In this document: positions 54,853 through 64,000 of the stretch, in pieces
Position numbering within the stretch: the first letter of the stretch is position 1
Layout of the letters: every line of letters starts with the position of its first letter
Origin: JAJDTR01 sp965220415
Lineage (GTDB): Bacteria > Poribacteria > WGA-4E > JAJDTR01
Length of the DNA stretch: 64,000 bases
Assembly (NCBI GenBank): GCA_965220415.1
Contig: OZ244829.1
Location: forward strand, 1,240,001 to 1,304,000
Direction: 5' to 3'
The notes under the pieces: generated by a model
What the model saw: only the letters and a program-made list of their open reading frames with translations
What the model was told of the DNA's origin: nothing
Databases searched by the model: none
Translations under genes and position numbers: made by a program

Positions 54853-54875
54853 CGCCATGACAAATCGTCATGGCG
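54853..54875. terminator. Perfect 9-bp hairpin with short T tract
   Basis: CGCCATGAC and GTCATGGCG around AAATC, then GCGAATTTTTATT. No gene is close on either side; possibly a relic. Confidence 0.4.
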
Positions 54876-54976
54876 GCGAATTTTTATTCTGTTGCCATTG
54901 TGTTGGCATCACGATTCCCTGAGAACCCGCTCCGGCAAAGGAATTCTCCATTTCAGAAAATGCCAACACGCCGCTC

Positions 54977-55190
54977 AGAGCCTGTTTGAAAAATACAGTT
55001 TGTAGGGTGCGCATCGCGCACCAGCCTTTAAAGGCCCCGGAGGGGCGGAAGGTGTGTAGACACACCGAAACCTTACGTACCTAAGCCCCAGAGGGGCGAC
55101 AGGTATATAGCGGGAAATTACACACAATATGGAGGAACTTTCTTCAAATGACTAGAAATTGCTTTACTGCCGACTATTCAAACAGGTTCT
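54977..55190. mobile_element. MITE-like element, family 4 (complete, no inserted units)
   Basis: About 214 bp; left end AGAGCCTGTTTGAAAAATAC and right end (reverse-complemented) AGAACCTGTTTGAATAGTCG. It contains TGTAGGGTGCGCATCGCGCA and two AGCCCCAGAGGGGCG-like palindromes. Filled or partial copies at 40710-41042 and 9386-9452. Confidence 0.75.
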
Positions 55191-55249
55191 CAAATCGTCG
55201 TTTCCGTTGGCATTTTTTTCGCGTTTTTTGCACAAAACAGACCGTTTTC

Positions 55250-55281
55250 GCCAACAGACCTCTGTTCTTGTTGGCTTTTTT
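55250..55281 (+). terminator. Rho-independent terminator-like hairpin
   Basis: GCCAACA and TGTTGGC around a 12-nt loop, then TTTTTT. No gene lies upstream on this strand, so it may mark a lost gene. Confidence 0.5.
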
Positions 55282-55336
55282 GCATGATAATTCCCGAAAA
55301 TCGGCGCTCCGTTGACATCTCTTTCCACTGTACGGG

Positions 55337-55395
55337 CAATGAATTGCGCTACTACGAACCTACGCTTCCTGTAAGTTATGGATTACGAATGGGTA
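55337..55395. repeat. Fragment of MITE family 3 (inverted)
   Basis: CTACTACGAACCTACG then GTAAGTTATGGATTACGAAT is the reverse complement of the left half of the element at 720-826. The remaining spacer 53993-54480 and 55541-55821 has no recognised feature. Confidence 0.6.
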
Positions 55396-55821
55396 TCAGA
55401 TGAAACTCACAGACGAAGAGCGCATCGACACAATCTATCCACCCGTCTGCCAGAACGCTACCGCCATTGCAGACACGCTTATGAAGGGGCATGCCGAATG
55501 GAAGGTTGAACGGAATTCGTTAACGATCGCTAATCTTTAGAGAAGTTTTCGAGTGTCCACTTTGTCTGAACCTGCCAAAATTTGAGTGAAAACCAACGCG
55601 TTCTATCACCATGAGACCTCCTCGTAATTAGATGCATTTCCCCTGTAAAAAGATGTTGACTCCATCCGTGTCACTAGTTTATCATACTAAACTGCCTAAA
55701 AGTATCCGTCCTACACCGTTGACGTAATCAATATTTTATGCCCATTAGCAACAGCACCCTGCTGGCAGTTACGATGGGTGGTCATTCTTGAAGTAAGTCA
55801 ACAAACTTGCCTAGAGAATCC

Positions 55822-58800
55822 ATGTTTTCCAACAACATAATCCTAATGAAAACACGACTTCCTTATCTCACATTGTACTTAATAATCGTGTATTTCAGTA
55901 GCGTCATCTCTGCGTTTGGCTCCCTCCCGCCATTTATGGATAACGGAATCCACCTGTGCGGATATGGTGAAGGACAAACCGATCACCGTCGCTACGCCAG
56001 AAGCCTGGCATTTTTGAACACTGGTACGCCGCGTACGGTAAGGTTAGTCTACTTCCTGCCATCCGATCGCCAACCAAGGCAAGGCATTGAAGAAAAGATG
56101 GATGCACTAATCAAAGATGTCCGAGAATTCTACGCTGACCAGATGGAAAACTACGGCTACGGCAGAAAAACTTTCAGAATCGAAACAAATCACGAAGGGA
56201 AGGCGCGGGTACACCGTGTTAACGGACAGTTTACCGATACTTACTACTACGACAATGACGCGCTTAGCAGAGTCTGGCGTGAAATCCACAGTCAGTTTGA
56301 CACATCGCAGAATATTTATCTCGCTGTAGTAGATGTCGGTAACGAGCAAATTGGCGACGCGGCAGGCATCGCAACCGCCATTGGGGATTGGGGAGGTATT
56401 GCCGCCATCCCTGCGTCGGGCAATTTTTTTAACGCTCCGCTGGCTGCCCACGAACTCGGACATACCTTCGGCTTGGACCACGATTTCCGTTCACCTAAGT
56501 TTATCATGTCCTACGGACCATGGGGATGGGGTAGCACCACGAGATTATCAGAATGTTCGGCGAAATGGCTGGAAATCCAGCGCTATTTCAACCTCGGAAT
56601 TCAGCTCCGACCATGGAATTTACCGACTATCGAACTCTCCTCGCCGCGCACATACGCGGCGGGTGCCAAACGTGCCTCTATCCAGCTTAGAGTTGATGAT
56701 TATGAAGGGCTGCGTCAAGTGTTACTGTTTGGCTCCCATTATAATGTAATCGCGTGTCGTGAATTTACGGGAGAACAAAATTCCTTGGTCGAAATCGATT
56801 ACGATGGGGAATATAATGTCCGTGGCTTCGCCAGTTTTCCCGACCGTTCGGTGCATCCGATGCGTGCCCGAGTAGTTGATACGGACGGCAATGTGAGCGA
56901 TACCTCTTTCTACTTATTTCCGGAGACGCTTCAATCCCTGACCAAGATTTCAGGCGATAACCAGCCTCCTGGTCTACCGAATACTGCCTTGCCTGTGCCG
57001 CTTTCCGTTGAACTGCGAAATTTAAACGACGGCTCCCCGTATGAAGGAGTCTGGGTCTCGTTTACCGTTACGGCAGGGGGAGGCAGACTCAGTGAAACTC
57101 AAGCCTTGACGGATGACTATGGAAGAGCAGTTACGGTTTTCACGCTTGGCCCTCACCTAGGGAGAAACACTGTAGAGGCGTCTGCATTGGGATATACGAC
57201 GACCTTCAACGCAGTGGCAGGGGCGCCTGTCAGACTCGCCGATCCTCTCCTTCGCTCTGCCATTTCGAGAACACTTGACAAGATCTCGGGAGAACCGATA
57301 TCCCAAGCGGAGATGGCGACTTTAACCTATACTTCGCGCAGGTTTTGGAGTTTGGGAATTAGCAATTTGGGCGGGCTTGAGTTAGCGATTAATCTTACTT
57401 ACTTGGATCTGGGCAACAATTCACTGACAGACATCTCGGCACTGATAGAACTTACCAAGCTGACCCGACTCGCCCTTGACAGCAACCTGGTTTCAGATAT
57501 TTCGCCCCTGACAGGGCTTACCAAGCTGACCCAACTCACTCTTGCCAACAACTCAATCGAAGATATATCACCATTAGCAACATTAACCGCCCTCGAACAG
57601 CTTTTGCTCGGGAACAACGCAATATCAGACATCTCGCCCATTGCAAAATTGACGAACTTGAAGTTAGTCTATCTCGGAAACAACAGTATCAAGGACGTCT
57701 CTCCGTTAACAAGATTGGTGCACCTTAAAGCGGTGCAACTTGCCGGTAACAGCGTTTCAGATCTGTCGCCGCTGGCGGAGAGTCAGGGGTTGGAAGATGG
57801 AACCCAAATTGATATTCGGAAAAACCCCTTAAGCTACCCCTCTATCAAGGTACATATTCCAACCTTGCAGAGAAGAGGCGTTGAAATCTACTTCGATAAC
57901 CGTACTCCGACGACTCTCGAACCAATCTCGGGTGATGACCAAGAAAGCTTACCCGGCAAAACGTTAGCCAATCCATTTGTCGTTGAAGTGAAAGATGAAG
58001 ACGGTTTGGTGTACGAAGGGGTGCCGGTGACGTTTGCCGTAACCGCTGGCGACGGAACGCTTGTTAAACGCAGCACAACGACTGATTCCAACGGCAAGGC
58101 GGAGAACACACTCACATTGGGGAAAAATCCGGGGACAAACACCGTTCGCGCAAGTGTGAAGACGATACCGAAATCTGTGACCTTCAATGCCGAAGGCATT
58201 CGAGCGCCGACAACACTGCTCAAAATCTCGGGCGATGACCAAGAAGGTTACCCCGGTGAGACACTGCCAAACCCGCTTGTGGTTGAGGTGAAGGATCAGT
58301 CTGATAATCCCTTACGAAACGTTCGGGTTACCTTCGCTGTCACCGAAGGTGGAGGAACACTGACCGCCACCACCACAAAGACCGATAGAAACGGCAAGGC
58401 AGAGAGTAAACTTGCCCTCGGACCAAACTCAGGTACAAATACGGTCTCTGTAGCTGTTTCTGGCATTGAGCAGAAAGAACTTTTCAGTGCCGAGGGCGTT
58501 CGAACACCACAGAAAATTCTCAAAATCTCGGGAGATAATCAGACAGGAAAACCCGGTGAAACACTGGCATATCCACTCGTGGTTGAGGTGCGCGATCGAC
58601 ATGATGAACCCCTGCCGGAAGTTCAAGTAACGTTCACTGTCACCGCTGGCGATGGAACATTGACTATGGCTACTACAACGACCAACAAAAGTGGCAGAGC
58701 TGAAAGTGTTCTCACTCTTGGACCGAGTGCAGGAATGAATATTGTCTCTGTATCTGTTTCCGGCACCGGTGAGTTACAATTTTTCAGTGCCGAAGGCCTT

Positions 58801-60984
58801 CGAACACCACATAAAATCCTGAAAATCTCGGGCGATGCTCAGCAAGGATTACCGGGAGCGGCACTCACCAATCCGTTTGTCGTGGAAGTGCAGGACGAAA
58901 CCGGTGCGGCGCTTGAAGGCATTCCGGTAACGTTTGTAGTAACTGCAGGTGGCGGAATGCTTGATACACAGAGCATAGATACTAATTCCGATGGCAGGGC
59001 GGGGAATACACTCTCGCTGGGGGATAATCCGGGGACTAACACCGTTCGCGTAACTGCCGAAGGTGTTGCACAGTCGGAAATCTTTAATGCAGAAGGAATT
59101 CGAGTAGTTCAAGAACTATCAATAATCTCTGGCAATAATCAAGAAGGTTCCCCCGGTGAGACACTGCCTAACCCGCTTGTCGTTGAGGTAAAAGATCAGT
59201 TCGATAAACCCTTACGAAATGTTCAAGTAACCTTCGCCGTCACCGATGGCAAAGGAAAATTGACCACCACAAAAACAAAGACCGATAGAAATGGTAGGGC
59301 AGAGAGTACACTTACCCTTGGACCAAACGCAGGAACAAATACAGTCTCTGTATCTGCTTCGGGAATCGAACAGTCAGAAGTCTTTAATGCCGAAGGCATC
59401 CGAACACCAGAATTGATCTTGAAAACCTCGGGAGATTCCCAAGAAGGGCCACCGGGCACTACTCTCACCAACCCGTTTGTTGTTGAAGTGCAAGACAAGA
59501 CCGGTTTGCCACTTGAGGGAATACCTGTCACGTTTGTCGTGACCACAGGGGATGGATCACTCAATGTCACAAGCACGGAAACTACGTCTAATGGTCGGGC
59601 GGAGAGTACCCTCACATTGGGATTGCGCCCGGGAACACACGCGGTCGAGGCGTCTGCCGATGGGCTAGAGGAGTCTGTAGTCTTTAGCGCGGAAGTCAAA
59701 AGGCGAGAGTTTGTCCTATCCCTACCTTCAGGCAGCAGTTATGTTCACATTCCGTTGCGGGTAACCGAGATTGATGGGGAAGTGAGGACAATCGAATCTG
59801 TTGGAAATCTTTATGACGCCCTCGGCGGCGCTGAGACTGTGAATCTTCTGACAACTCGAAATCTCCGAACACGGCAATGGCACAGTTATCTCGGAGATAC
59901 TAGCCGCGGCTCGGCTGCGGATGCATTGTTGACCGATGACAAGGGCATCATTGCTAGTATGAGAATGCCTGTAGATCTTTATCTGGTTGGCGACGCTCTC
60001 GGCGAAGACGGGACTAGCACGATTGCGTTACAGACCGGAATGAACCTTGTGGGCGTGCCACTGAAAGATGCGCGAATCACGCGCGTTAGCGATTTGCTGT
60101 CACTTGAAGGAATCCGAGACAACGTATCTGAAATCTCCGTCTCGGTTAACGGAAGCTTCAAGGACGTTTCACGTGCGGGCGATGATGGAGATGTTCCTAT
60201 TGTTGGCGGTCAGTCGTTCATCATGACCGCACAGCACGAGGCGGTAGTTGCGATATCGGGGCACGGCTGGGGCAGTTATTCGGGAACGCAAGCCGCGCCA
60301 TCACCGTTACTCACTGGGCTTAGCATTCAAAAGGCTACACCTGTGTTGTGCTTGACCGGTTCAATCGCCATTGAAGCCGGAAGTCGGGAAAGAGGGCTAC
60401 CTCTCGCTGGATCTGGTATGAGTGTAACCGTGAAGAACCTCACAACCGGGGCGACGGTTACAACCGTCGCAACCACGCGAAACAATCCACTATCAAAGAA
60501 AGTCGGTTATCAACTTACCTTGGTCGAATCTACATCCGGAAGCGCGACGCAAATAGGGGACACACTTGAAATCTCGGCACAATCTCCTAATCCGCTTATT
60601 CGTGTCAAATCGTTACTTCACACCGTGACGCCCACTGACGTGAAGAATAATCGAATTGAGCTGTCTGAATTGATTGTTTACGAAATACCAGCGGAAACAA
60701 CACTGTTGATGAACTACCCGAACCCGTTCAATCCGGAGACATGGATACCCTATCAGTTGGCAGAAGATACAACCGTAACGATGGCGATTTTTGATGCTAA
60801 AGGTGCATTGGTGCGCCGATTGGAGATTGGTCATCAATCGGCAGGATTTTACACTGAACGCGGTAGGGCTGCCTATTGGGACGGTCGCAACGAAAACGGG
60901 GAATCGGTTGCCAGCGGTCTCTACTTCTATCAACTCGGGACACCATCCTTCCGCCAATTACGACGCATGCTCATTGTCAAGTAG
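55822..60984 (+). CDS. Giant secreted metzincin-like protease with LRR, six 100-residue Big repeats and C-terminal sorting domain
   Basis: 1720 residues; start taken as the ATG at 55822 (55846 is an alternative), followed by a signal segment (LPYLTLYLIIVYFSSVISAF). Zinc site HELGHTFGLDH near residue 210 plus a Met-turn FIMSYG 20 residues later mark a metzincin-type metalloprotease. After a Big-like domain (380-470), residues 520-660 are about six leucine-rich repeats (LTYLDLGNNSLTDISALIEL). Residues 693-1293 are six Big-1/invasin-like domains of exactly 100 residues (VVEVKDQSDNPLRNVRVTFAV). A variable domain and MNYPNPFNPETWIPYQLAED to SGLYFYQLGTPSFRQLRRML end the protein, the latter being the sorting domain also seen at 32497. 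Probably surface-displayed for interaction with host or polymer. Confidence 0.92.
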   Translation: MFSNNIILMKTRLPYLTLYLIIVYFSSVISAFGSLPPFMDNGIHLCGYGEGQTDHRRYARSLAFLNTGTPRTVRLVYFLPSDRQPRQGIEEKMDALIKDVREFYADQMENYGYGRKTFRIETNHEGKARVHRVNGQFTDTYYYDNDALSRVWREIHSQFDTSQNIYLAVVDVGNEQIGDAAGIATAIGDWGGIAAIPASGNFFNAPLAAHELGHTFGLDHDFRSPKFIMSYGPWGWGSTTRLSECSAKWLEIQRYFNLGIQLRPWNLPTIELSSPRTYAAGAKRASIQLRVDDYEGLRQVLLFGSHYNVIACREFTGEQNSLVEIDYDGEYNVRGFASFPDRSVHPMRARVVDTDGNVSDTSFYLFPETLQSLTKISGDNQPPGLPNTALPVPLSVELRNLNDGSPYEGVWVSFTVTAGGGRLSETQALTDDYGRAVTVFTLGPHLGRNTVEASALGYTTTFNAVAGAPVRLADPLLRSAISRTLDKISGEPISQAEMATLTYTSRRFWSLGISNLGGLELAINLTYLDLGNNSLTDISALIELTKLTRLALDSNLVSDISPLTGLTKLTQLTLANNSIEDISPLATLTALEQLLLGNNAISDISPIAKLTNLKLVYLGNNSIKDVSPLTRLVHLKAVQLAGNSVSDLSPLAESQGLEDGTQIDIRKNPLSYPSIKVHIPTLQRRGVEIYFDNRTPTTLEPISGDDQESLPGKTLANPFVVEVKDEDGLVYEGVPVTFAVTAGDGTLVKRSTTTDSNGKAENTLTLGKNPGTNTVRASVKTIPKSVTFNAEGIRAPTTLLKISGDDQEGYPGETLPNPLVVEVKDQSDNPLRNVRVTFAVTEGGGTLTATTTKTDRNGKAESKLALGPNSGTNTVSVAVSGIEQKELFSAEGVRTPQKILKISGDNQTGKPGETLAYPLVVEVRDRHDEPLPEVQVTFTVTAGDGTLTMATTTTNKSGRAESVLTLGPSAGMNIVSVSVSGTGELQFFSAEGLRTPHKILKISGDAQQGLPGAALTNPFVVEVQDETGAALEGIPVTFVVTAGGGMLDTQSIDTNSDGRAGNTLSLGDNPGTNTVRVTAEGVAQSEIFNAEGIRVVQELSIISGNNQEGSPGETLPNPLVVEVKDQFDKPLRNVQVTFAVTDGKGKLTTTKTKTDRNGRAESTLTLGPNAGTNTVSVSASGIEQSEVFNAEGIRTPELILKTSGDSQEGPPGTTLTNPFVVEVQDKTGLPLEGIPVTFVVTTGDGSLNVTSTETTSNGRAESTLTLGLRPGTHAVEASADGLEESVVFSAEVKRREFVLSLPSGSSYVHIPLRVTEIDGEVRTIESVGNLYDALGGAETVNLLTTRNLRTRQWHSYLGDTSRGSAADALLTDDKGIIASMRMPVDLYLVGDALGEDGTSTIALQTGMNLVGVPLKDARITRVSDLLSLEGIRDNVSEISVSVNGSFKDVSRAGDDGDVPIVGGQSFIMTAQHEAVVAISGHGWGSYSGTQAAPSPLLTGLSIQKATPVLCLTGSIAIEAGSRERGLPLAGSGMSVTVKNLTTGATVTTVATTRNNPLSKKVGYQLTLVESTSGSATQIGDTLEISAQSPNPLIRVKSLLHTVTPTDVKNNRIELSELIVYEIPAETTLLMNYPNPFNPETWIPYQLAEDTTVTMAIFDAKGALVRRLEIGHQSAGFYTERGRAAYWDGRNENGESVASGLYFYQLGTPSFRQLRRMLIVK

Positions 60985-61161
60985 AACCAGAAAGGCAGAG
61001 ACGAAGGATACGAAAGTTGAAACGGAATCCCCTGCAGGGCAGACACCGCCCAGTATGTGTAGGATAGTGCAATTGATAATCGTCAATTGCCCCTCCCTCT
61101 CAATTCGGCAATCCATCAACTCTCTTTTTCCCATCCAATCCTTATTCCATCTTATCTTTTC

Positions 61162-61189
61162 GTAGGGGATAACAATCGCTATTGGCTAC
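61162..61189. repeat. Degenerate copy of the 28-bp palindrome
   Basis: GTAGGGGATAACAATCG followed by CTATTGGCTAC; same length and layout as 48313-48340, with a few mismatches. The rest of 60985-61400 shows no gene. Confidence 0.55.
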
Positions 61190-61400
61190 CTTGAAAATAC
61201 CGCGTAGAAAATCTGTGTTAATCGTTGCGTTAAATCATATAGAACTCTCATTCTGAAATCTGGCATACTCTTGCATTTCACATTAGCTGTCTCCCGATTT
61301 TTTCCTTGACATTCTAGATTCATTACGTTTAAGATAAGAAATATCAATTGGACACTACCTCCAAACGGAATAAATCATCATCTTGAAAGGAGATTATACC

Positions 61401-62279
61401 TTGCGAGCGTTTGAGTATACTTCCCCTAAGACCGCCAGCGAAGCCGCTGACTTGCTCGCGGAAAAAGGAGAACTAGCGAGAGTCTTGGCTGGTGGTACAG
61501 ACCTTATCGTTCAGGTGCGTGAAGGCAAACGACACGTAGAACGGATTGTAGATATCAAGGATATACCTGAAACCAACGTACTATCGTATGAACCGCAAAC
61601 AGGTCTGCATCTCGGATCTGCCGTCCCCTGCTATAAGATATATGGAGACAATGCAATATCAGCCACCTACCCCGCACTCGCGGACTCAACCAATATTATC
61701 GGTGGCACCGCGATCCAGGGCAGAGCCGCGGTCGGCGGCAATCTGTGTAATGCTTCTCCGGCAGCGGACACAATACCGGCGTTAATCGTGTTGGGAGCGA
61801 ATTGCATCATTGCAGGTACGAATGGAACGCGCGAAGTACCTGTCGAGCAGTTTTGCACTGCCCCGGGCATAACCGTACTAAAGAATGGAGAATTTCTGGA
61901 ATCCCTGAAAATTCCCGCGCCAAAGAGCAATTCGAGTTCCTTTTACCTTCGTTTTATCCCACGCAATGAAATGGACATTGCGGTTGTCGGCGCCGGCGCT
62001 TCTGTCGTACTTGACGATGCCAAAGAGTCGATTGTCTCTGCCCGCATTGCTCTCGCGGCAGTTGCCCCTACCCCACTATTCGCCGCGGAAGCTAGTGCGC
62101 TACTCGCTGGACGCTCTGCTTCCGATGAATCAGCTATTGAGGAAGCCGCTGAAGCGGCAAAAGCCATCGCTCGTCCAATAAGCGACATGCGTGGCAGCGC
62201 CGAGCAGAGAGTGCATCTTGTCGGCGTGTTGACCAAGCGTGCGCTAAACGGCGCGATTCAAAGAGTGAAGGAGTCATAG
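61401..62279 (+). CDS. Molybdenum hydroxylase FAD-binding subunit (XdhB/CoxM type)
   Basis: 292 residues from a TTG start, chosen because AAAGGAG lies 8 nt upstream and the product then begins MRAFEYTSPKTASEAADLL, as in this family. FAD-binding motifs ARVLAGGTDLIVQVREGK (about residues 28-45) and GGTAIQGRAAVGGNLCNASPAAD (about 105-127) are clear, followed by a CO dehydrogenase flavoprotein C-terminal domain. It accepts electrons from the [2Fe-2S] subunit and passes them on. First gene of a three-gene operon; 5 bp before the next. Confidence 0.93.
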   Translation: MRAFEYTSPKTASEAADLLAEKGELARVLAGGTDLIVQVREGKRHVERIVDIKDIPETNVLSYEPQTGLHLGSAVPCYKIYGDNAISATYPALADSTNIIGGTAIQGRAAVGGNLCNASPAADTIPALIVLGANCIIAGTNGTREVPVEQFCTAPGITVLKNGEFLESLKIPAPKSNSSSFYLRFIPRNEMDIAVVGAGASVVLDDAKESIVSARIALAAVAPTPLFAAEASALLAGRSASDESAIEEAAEAAKAIARPISDMRGSAEQRVHLVGVLTKRALNGAIQRVKES

Positions 62280-62284
62280 ACTAA

Positions 62285-62773
62285 ATGGCCGACAAAGTTC
62301 ATGTTAAAACAGTGATTAACGGTGAAGCAGTGGAGTTCCTTTGCGAACCGCGCGATAGTTTGCTCGAAGTCCTGCGAGACAACTTGATGCTGACCGGCGC
62401 CAAAGAAGGATGTAACAACGGCAACTGCGGCGCGTGCAGTGTAATCCTGGATGGGCGACTCGTTAATTCCTGCTTGGTACTCGGAGCCGAGATCGAAGGC
62501 AAAGAGGTGGAAACCGTCGAAGGATTGGCGGAACCTAATAAACTTCATCCCATTCAAGATGCGTTTCTGGAAAACGCTGCACTCCAGTGTGGTGTCTGTA
62601 CACCCGGCTTCATCATGGCTGCAAAAGCGTTGCTGAATGAAAACCCTAATCCGACCGAACACGATGTCCGCTTCTGGCTGGCGGGCAATCTGTGCCGCTG
62701 TACCGGATACGATAAGATTGTCCGTGCCGTGCTTGATGCGGCGGAAACCATGTCTACGGAGGTAAGTGCGTAA
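62285..62773 (+). CDS. Molybdenum hydroxylase [2Fe-2S] subunit (CoxS/XdhC type)
   Basis: 162 residues. Plant-type [2Fe-2S] motif GCNNGNCGACSVILDGRLVNSC (Cys at about residues 43, 48, 51 and 63) and the second cluster CGVCTPGFIMAA and LCRCTGYDKIV (Cys at about 102, 105, 137 and 139). It carries electrons from the molybdenum centre to FAD. The stop overlaps the start of the next gene by one base (TAATG), so the two are translationally coupled. Confidence 0.95.
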   Translation: MADKVHVKTVINGEAVEFLCEPRDSLLEVLRDNLMLTGAKEGCNNGNCGACSVILDGRLVNSCLVLGAEIEGKEVETVEGLAEPNKLHPIQDAFLENAALQCGVCTPGFIMAAKALLNENPNPTEHDVRFWLAGNLCRCTGYDKIVRAVLDAAETMSTEVSA

Positions 62774-64000
62774 TGGCAGTGGAAAAAGAATACAAGGTAA
62801 TCGGAACCCGCCCCATTCGGCATGATGGGGTGGACAAGGTAACAGGTAGAGCACTTTACGGCGCAGATTATCAAGCTGCGGGATTGTTGCACGGTCGCGT
62901 GCTGCGTAGTCCCCATGCCCATGCTCGGATTAAATCAATCAATACGAGCCGTGCGGAAGCCTATCCCGGCGTCAAGGCGGTTGTTACGGCTGCAGATTTG
63001 AATGCCTCGCAAGATAAGGTTGTTGACCTCGGCGAAGGCGCCGTTAATCTAAAGTTCATGTGCGATAACATCTTGGCGCGCGAGAAAGCGTTGTACAAGG
63101 GACATGCGGTTGCCGCCGTTGCCGCACTGAACGGTCACATTGCCGAAGAAGCGCTCGAACTCATCGATGTTGAGTACGAAGTGCTGCCGCCCGCGATAGA
63201 GGTCAGGGCAGCCATGCAAGACGATGCTCCCCTCGTCCACGAGGACATGAAGACCGACGAAATGGGGAAACAGTCGGAGAAATCAAGCAACATCGCCAGC
63301 CATTTTCAACACAAGAAAGGCGATATTGAGAAAGGTTTCGCCGAGGCTGATGTCGTCATCGAACACGACTACGTGACCGGTACCGTTCATCAGGGATACA
63401 TTGAGCCCCACAACGCAAGCGCCGTGTACAATGCCGATGGCGAAATCACTATCTGGTGCAGTACCCAAGGTGCGTTCAATGCGCGCGGCCAAGTGGCAGA
63501 GATTCTACAGCACCCAGTCTCCAAAGTAAAAGTCGTGCCGATGGAGATTGGCGGAGGTTTTGGCGGAAAGATTAGTGTCTACCTTGAACCTCTCGCCGCG
63601 CTGCTCTCCAAGAAGTCGGGGCGCCCCGTAAAGGTTCTGATGAGCCGCGAAGACGTATTCGAGAGTACCGGCCCCACGCCAGCCTCTTATGTACGTGTGA
63701 AAATCGGCGCCACCAACGACGGTCGCATTACCGCGGCAGAAGCTTACATCGCCTTTGAAGCCGGAGCCTATCCCGGTTCTCCAGTTGGCGCTGCTGCTAT
63801 GTGCGTCTTCTCCGCCTACAAGATTGAAAACGGATTTATTGACGCATACGATGTTCTCGTCAATAAAGCAAAAACCAACGCTTATCGCGCTCCGGGTTCG
63901 ACGAATGTCGCCTTCGCTACCGAAACGATCATTGACGAGATATGTGAAAAGATTGGGATGGATCCCATCGAATTCCGACTCCTGAACAGCGCAAAAGAGG
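62773..64000 (+). CDS. Molybdenum hydroxylase large (molybdopterin) subunit, 3' end outside window
   Basis: About 409 N-terminal residues; the frame is still open at the last base. It begins MAVEKEYKVIGTRPIRHDGV then DKVTGRALYGADYQAAGLLH, typical of the aldehyde oxidase/xanthine dehydrogenase a/b hammerhead domain. The molybdopterin-binding domain has EIGGGFGGKISVYLEPLAAL and the loop NAYRAPGSTNVAFATE. The substrate-selecting Cys of CO dehydrogenase (AYRCSFR) is absent and AYRAPGS fits xanthine/purine- or hydroxybenzoyl-CoA-type enzymes, so the substrate is open. It should form a heterotrimer with the two preceding products. Confidence 0.93.
   Translation, partial: MAVEKEYKVIGTRPIRHDGVDKVTGRALYGADYQAAGLLHGRVLRSPHAHARIKSINTSRAEAYPGVKAVVTAADLNASQDKVVDLGEGAVNLKFMCDNILAREKALYKGHAVAAVAALNGHIAEEALELIDVEYEVLPPAIEVRAAMQDDAPLVHEDMKTDEMGKQSEKSSNIASHFQHKKGDIEKGFAEADVVIEHDYVTGTVHQGYIEPHNASAVYNADGEITIWCSTQGAFNARGQVAEILQHPVSKVKVVPMEIGGGFGGKISVYLEPLAALLSKKSGRPVKVLMSREDVFESTGPTPASYVRVKIGATNDGRITAAEAYIAFEAGAYPGSPVGAAAMCVFSAYKIENGFIDAYDVLVNKAKTNAYRAPGSTNVAFATETIIDEICEKIGMDPIEFRLLNSAKE

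Noticed and set aside
55400..55540. A 46-codon open frame starting MKLTDEERIDTIYPPVCQNA
   Set aside because: No ribosome site, no recognisable family, and it lies in a spacer full of repeat fragments. It may be a remnant of a gene, but I cannot support it.
61383..61400. Earlier TTG start for the FAD-binding subunit
   Set aside because: It would place the strong AAAGGAG ribosome site inside the coding sequence; the TTG at 61401 has the right spacing.
1..64000. Alternative genetic code with UGA read as an amino acid generally
   Set aside because: Many genes (for example 1929, 9667 operon neighbours, ilvB, ilvN) end in UGA at the expected family length, so UGA is a normal stop; only the two catalytic UGAs look recoded.

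Overview
The window looks like one contig of a Gram-negative-type (diderm) bacterium. My best guess is the Candidatus Poribacteria or a relative. The grounds are two very large secreted proteins ending in the same NYPNPFNPETWIPY-type C-terminal sorting domain, a PorV-like outer-membrane protein, a TonB-dependent receptor, many lipobox proteins, and an intergenic landscape crowded with small repeats. This assignment is inference; no rRNA gene is present.

Layout. 1-6980: a tandem array of six related lipoprotein genes (order B-A-B-A-C-C) and a small membrane-anchored protein. 7605-13536: an NAD-linked formate dehydrogenase, with a fused NuoE/NuoF-type subunit and a selenocysteine-containing catalytic subunit, separated by a pRiA4b ORF-3-type gene in a repeat-rich spacer. 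13749-16718: an M16C peptidase. 17044-19585 (minus): a promoter, tRNA-Val, tRNA-Asp and a terminator, then serS and a two-domain sulfurtransferase whose catalytic Cys codon is UGA. 19790-26579: a TPR lipoprotein, a nucleoside hydrolase, a cNMP-binding/SpoIIE-type phosphatase and a secreted subtilase. 26856-36261 (minus): a TonB-dependent receptor, an IS3-family insertion and a 1254-residue cadherin-like/WD40 secreted protein. 37478-49351 (minus): a PorV-like protein, an L-arabinokinase-like GHMP kinase, an RND-type adaptor, a bleomycin-hydrolase gene broken by UGA, a Ycf48-like repeat protein, a TPR protein and a HAL2-like phosphatase. 49709-53280 (minus): ilvB-ilvN-ilvC behind a T-box leader. 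53378-53992: superoxide dismutase. 55822-60984: a metalloprotease/LRR/Big-domain giant. 61401-64000: a molybdenum hydroxylase operon cut by the window end.

Functional themes. Selenium use is supported by two independent in-frame UGA codons at catalytic positions (formate dehydrogenase and sulfurtransferase); UGA is an ordinary stop elsewhere. Branched-chain amino acid synthesis appears to be controlled by tRNA charging. Several secreted giants share a C-terminal sorting signal and may use a type IX-like route.

The most unusual signal is in the spacers. A 35-37 bp sequence (head ATCAAGCGAATGAATAGTGA, tail GCGATAGAGATCCC) occurs at about a dozen intergenic places. It is repeatedly inserted into the middle of other copies of itself, giving head-head-head-tail-tail-tail strings, and it interrupts at least four other small elements whose uninterrupted copies are also in this window. 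Those hosts are MITE-like elements with terminal inverted repeats, and they are nested in one another too. A separate heptamer repeat (AGTGGYC-type) sits over the stop codons of most of the lipoprotein genes and has been captured inside two of their signal peptides.
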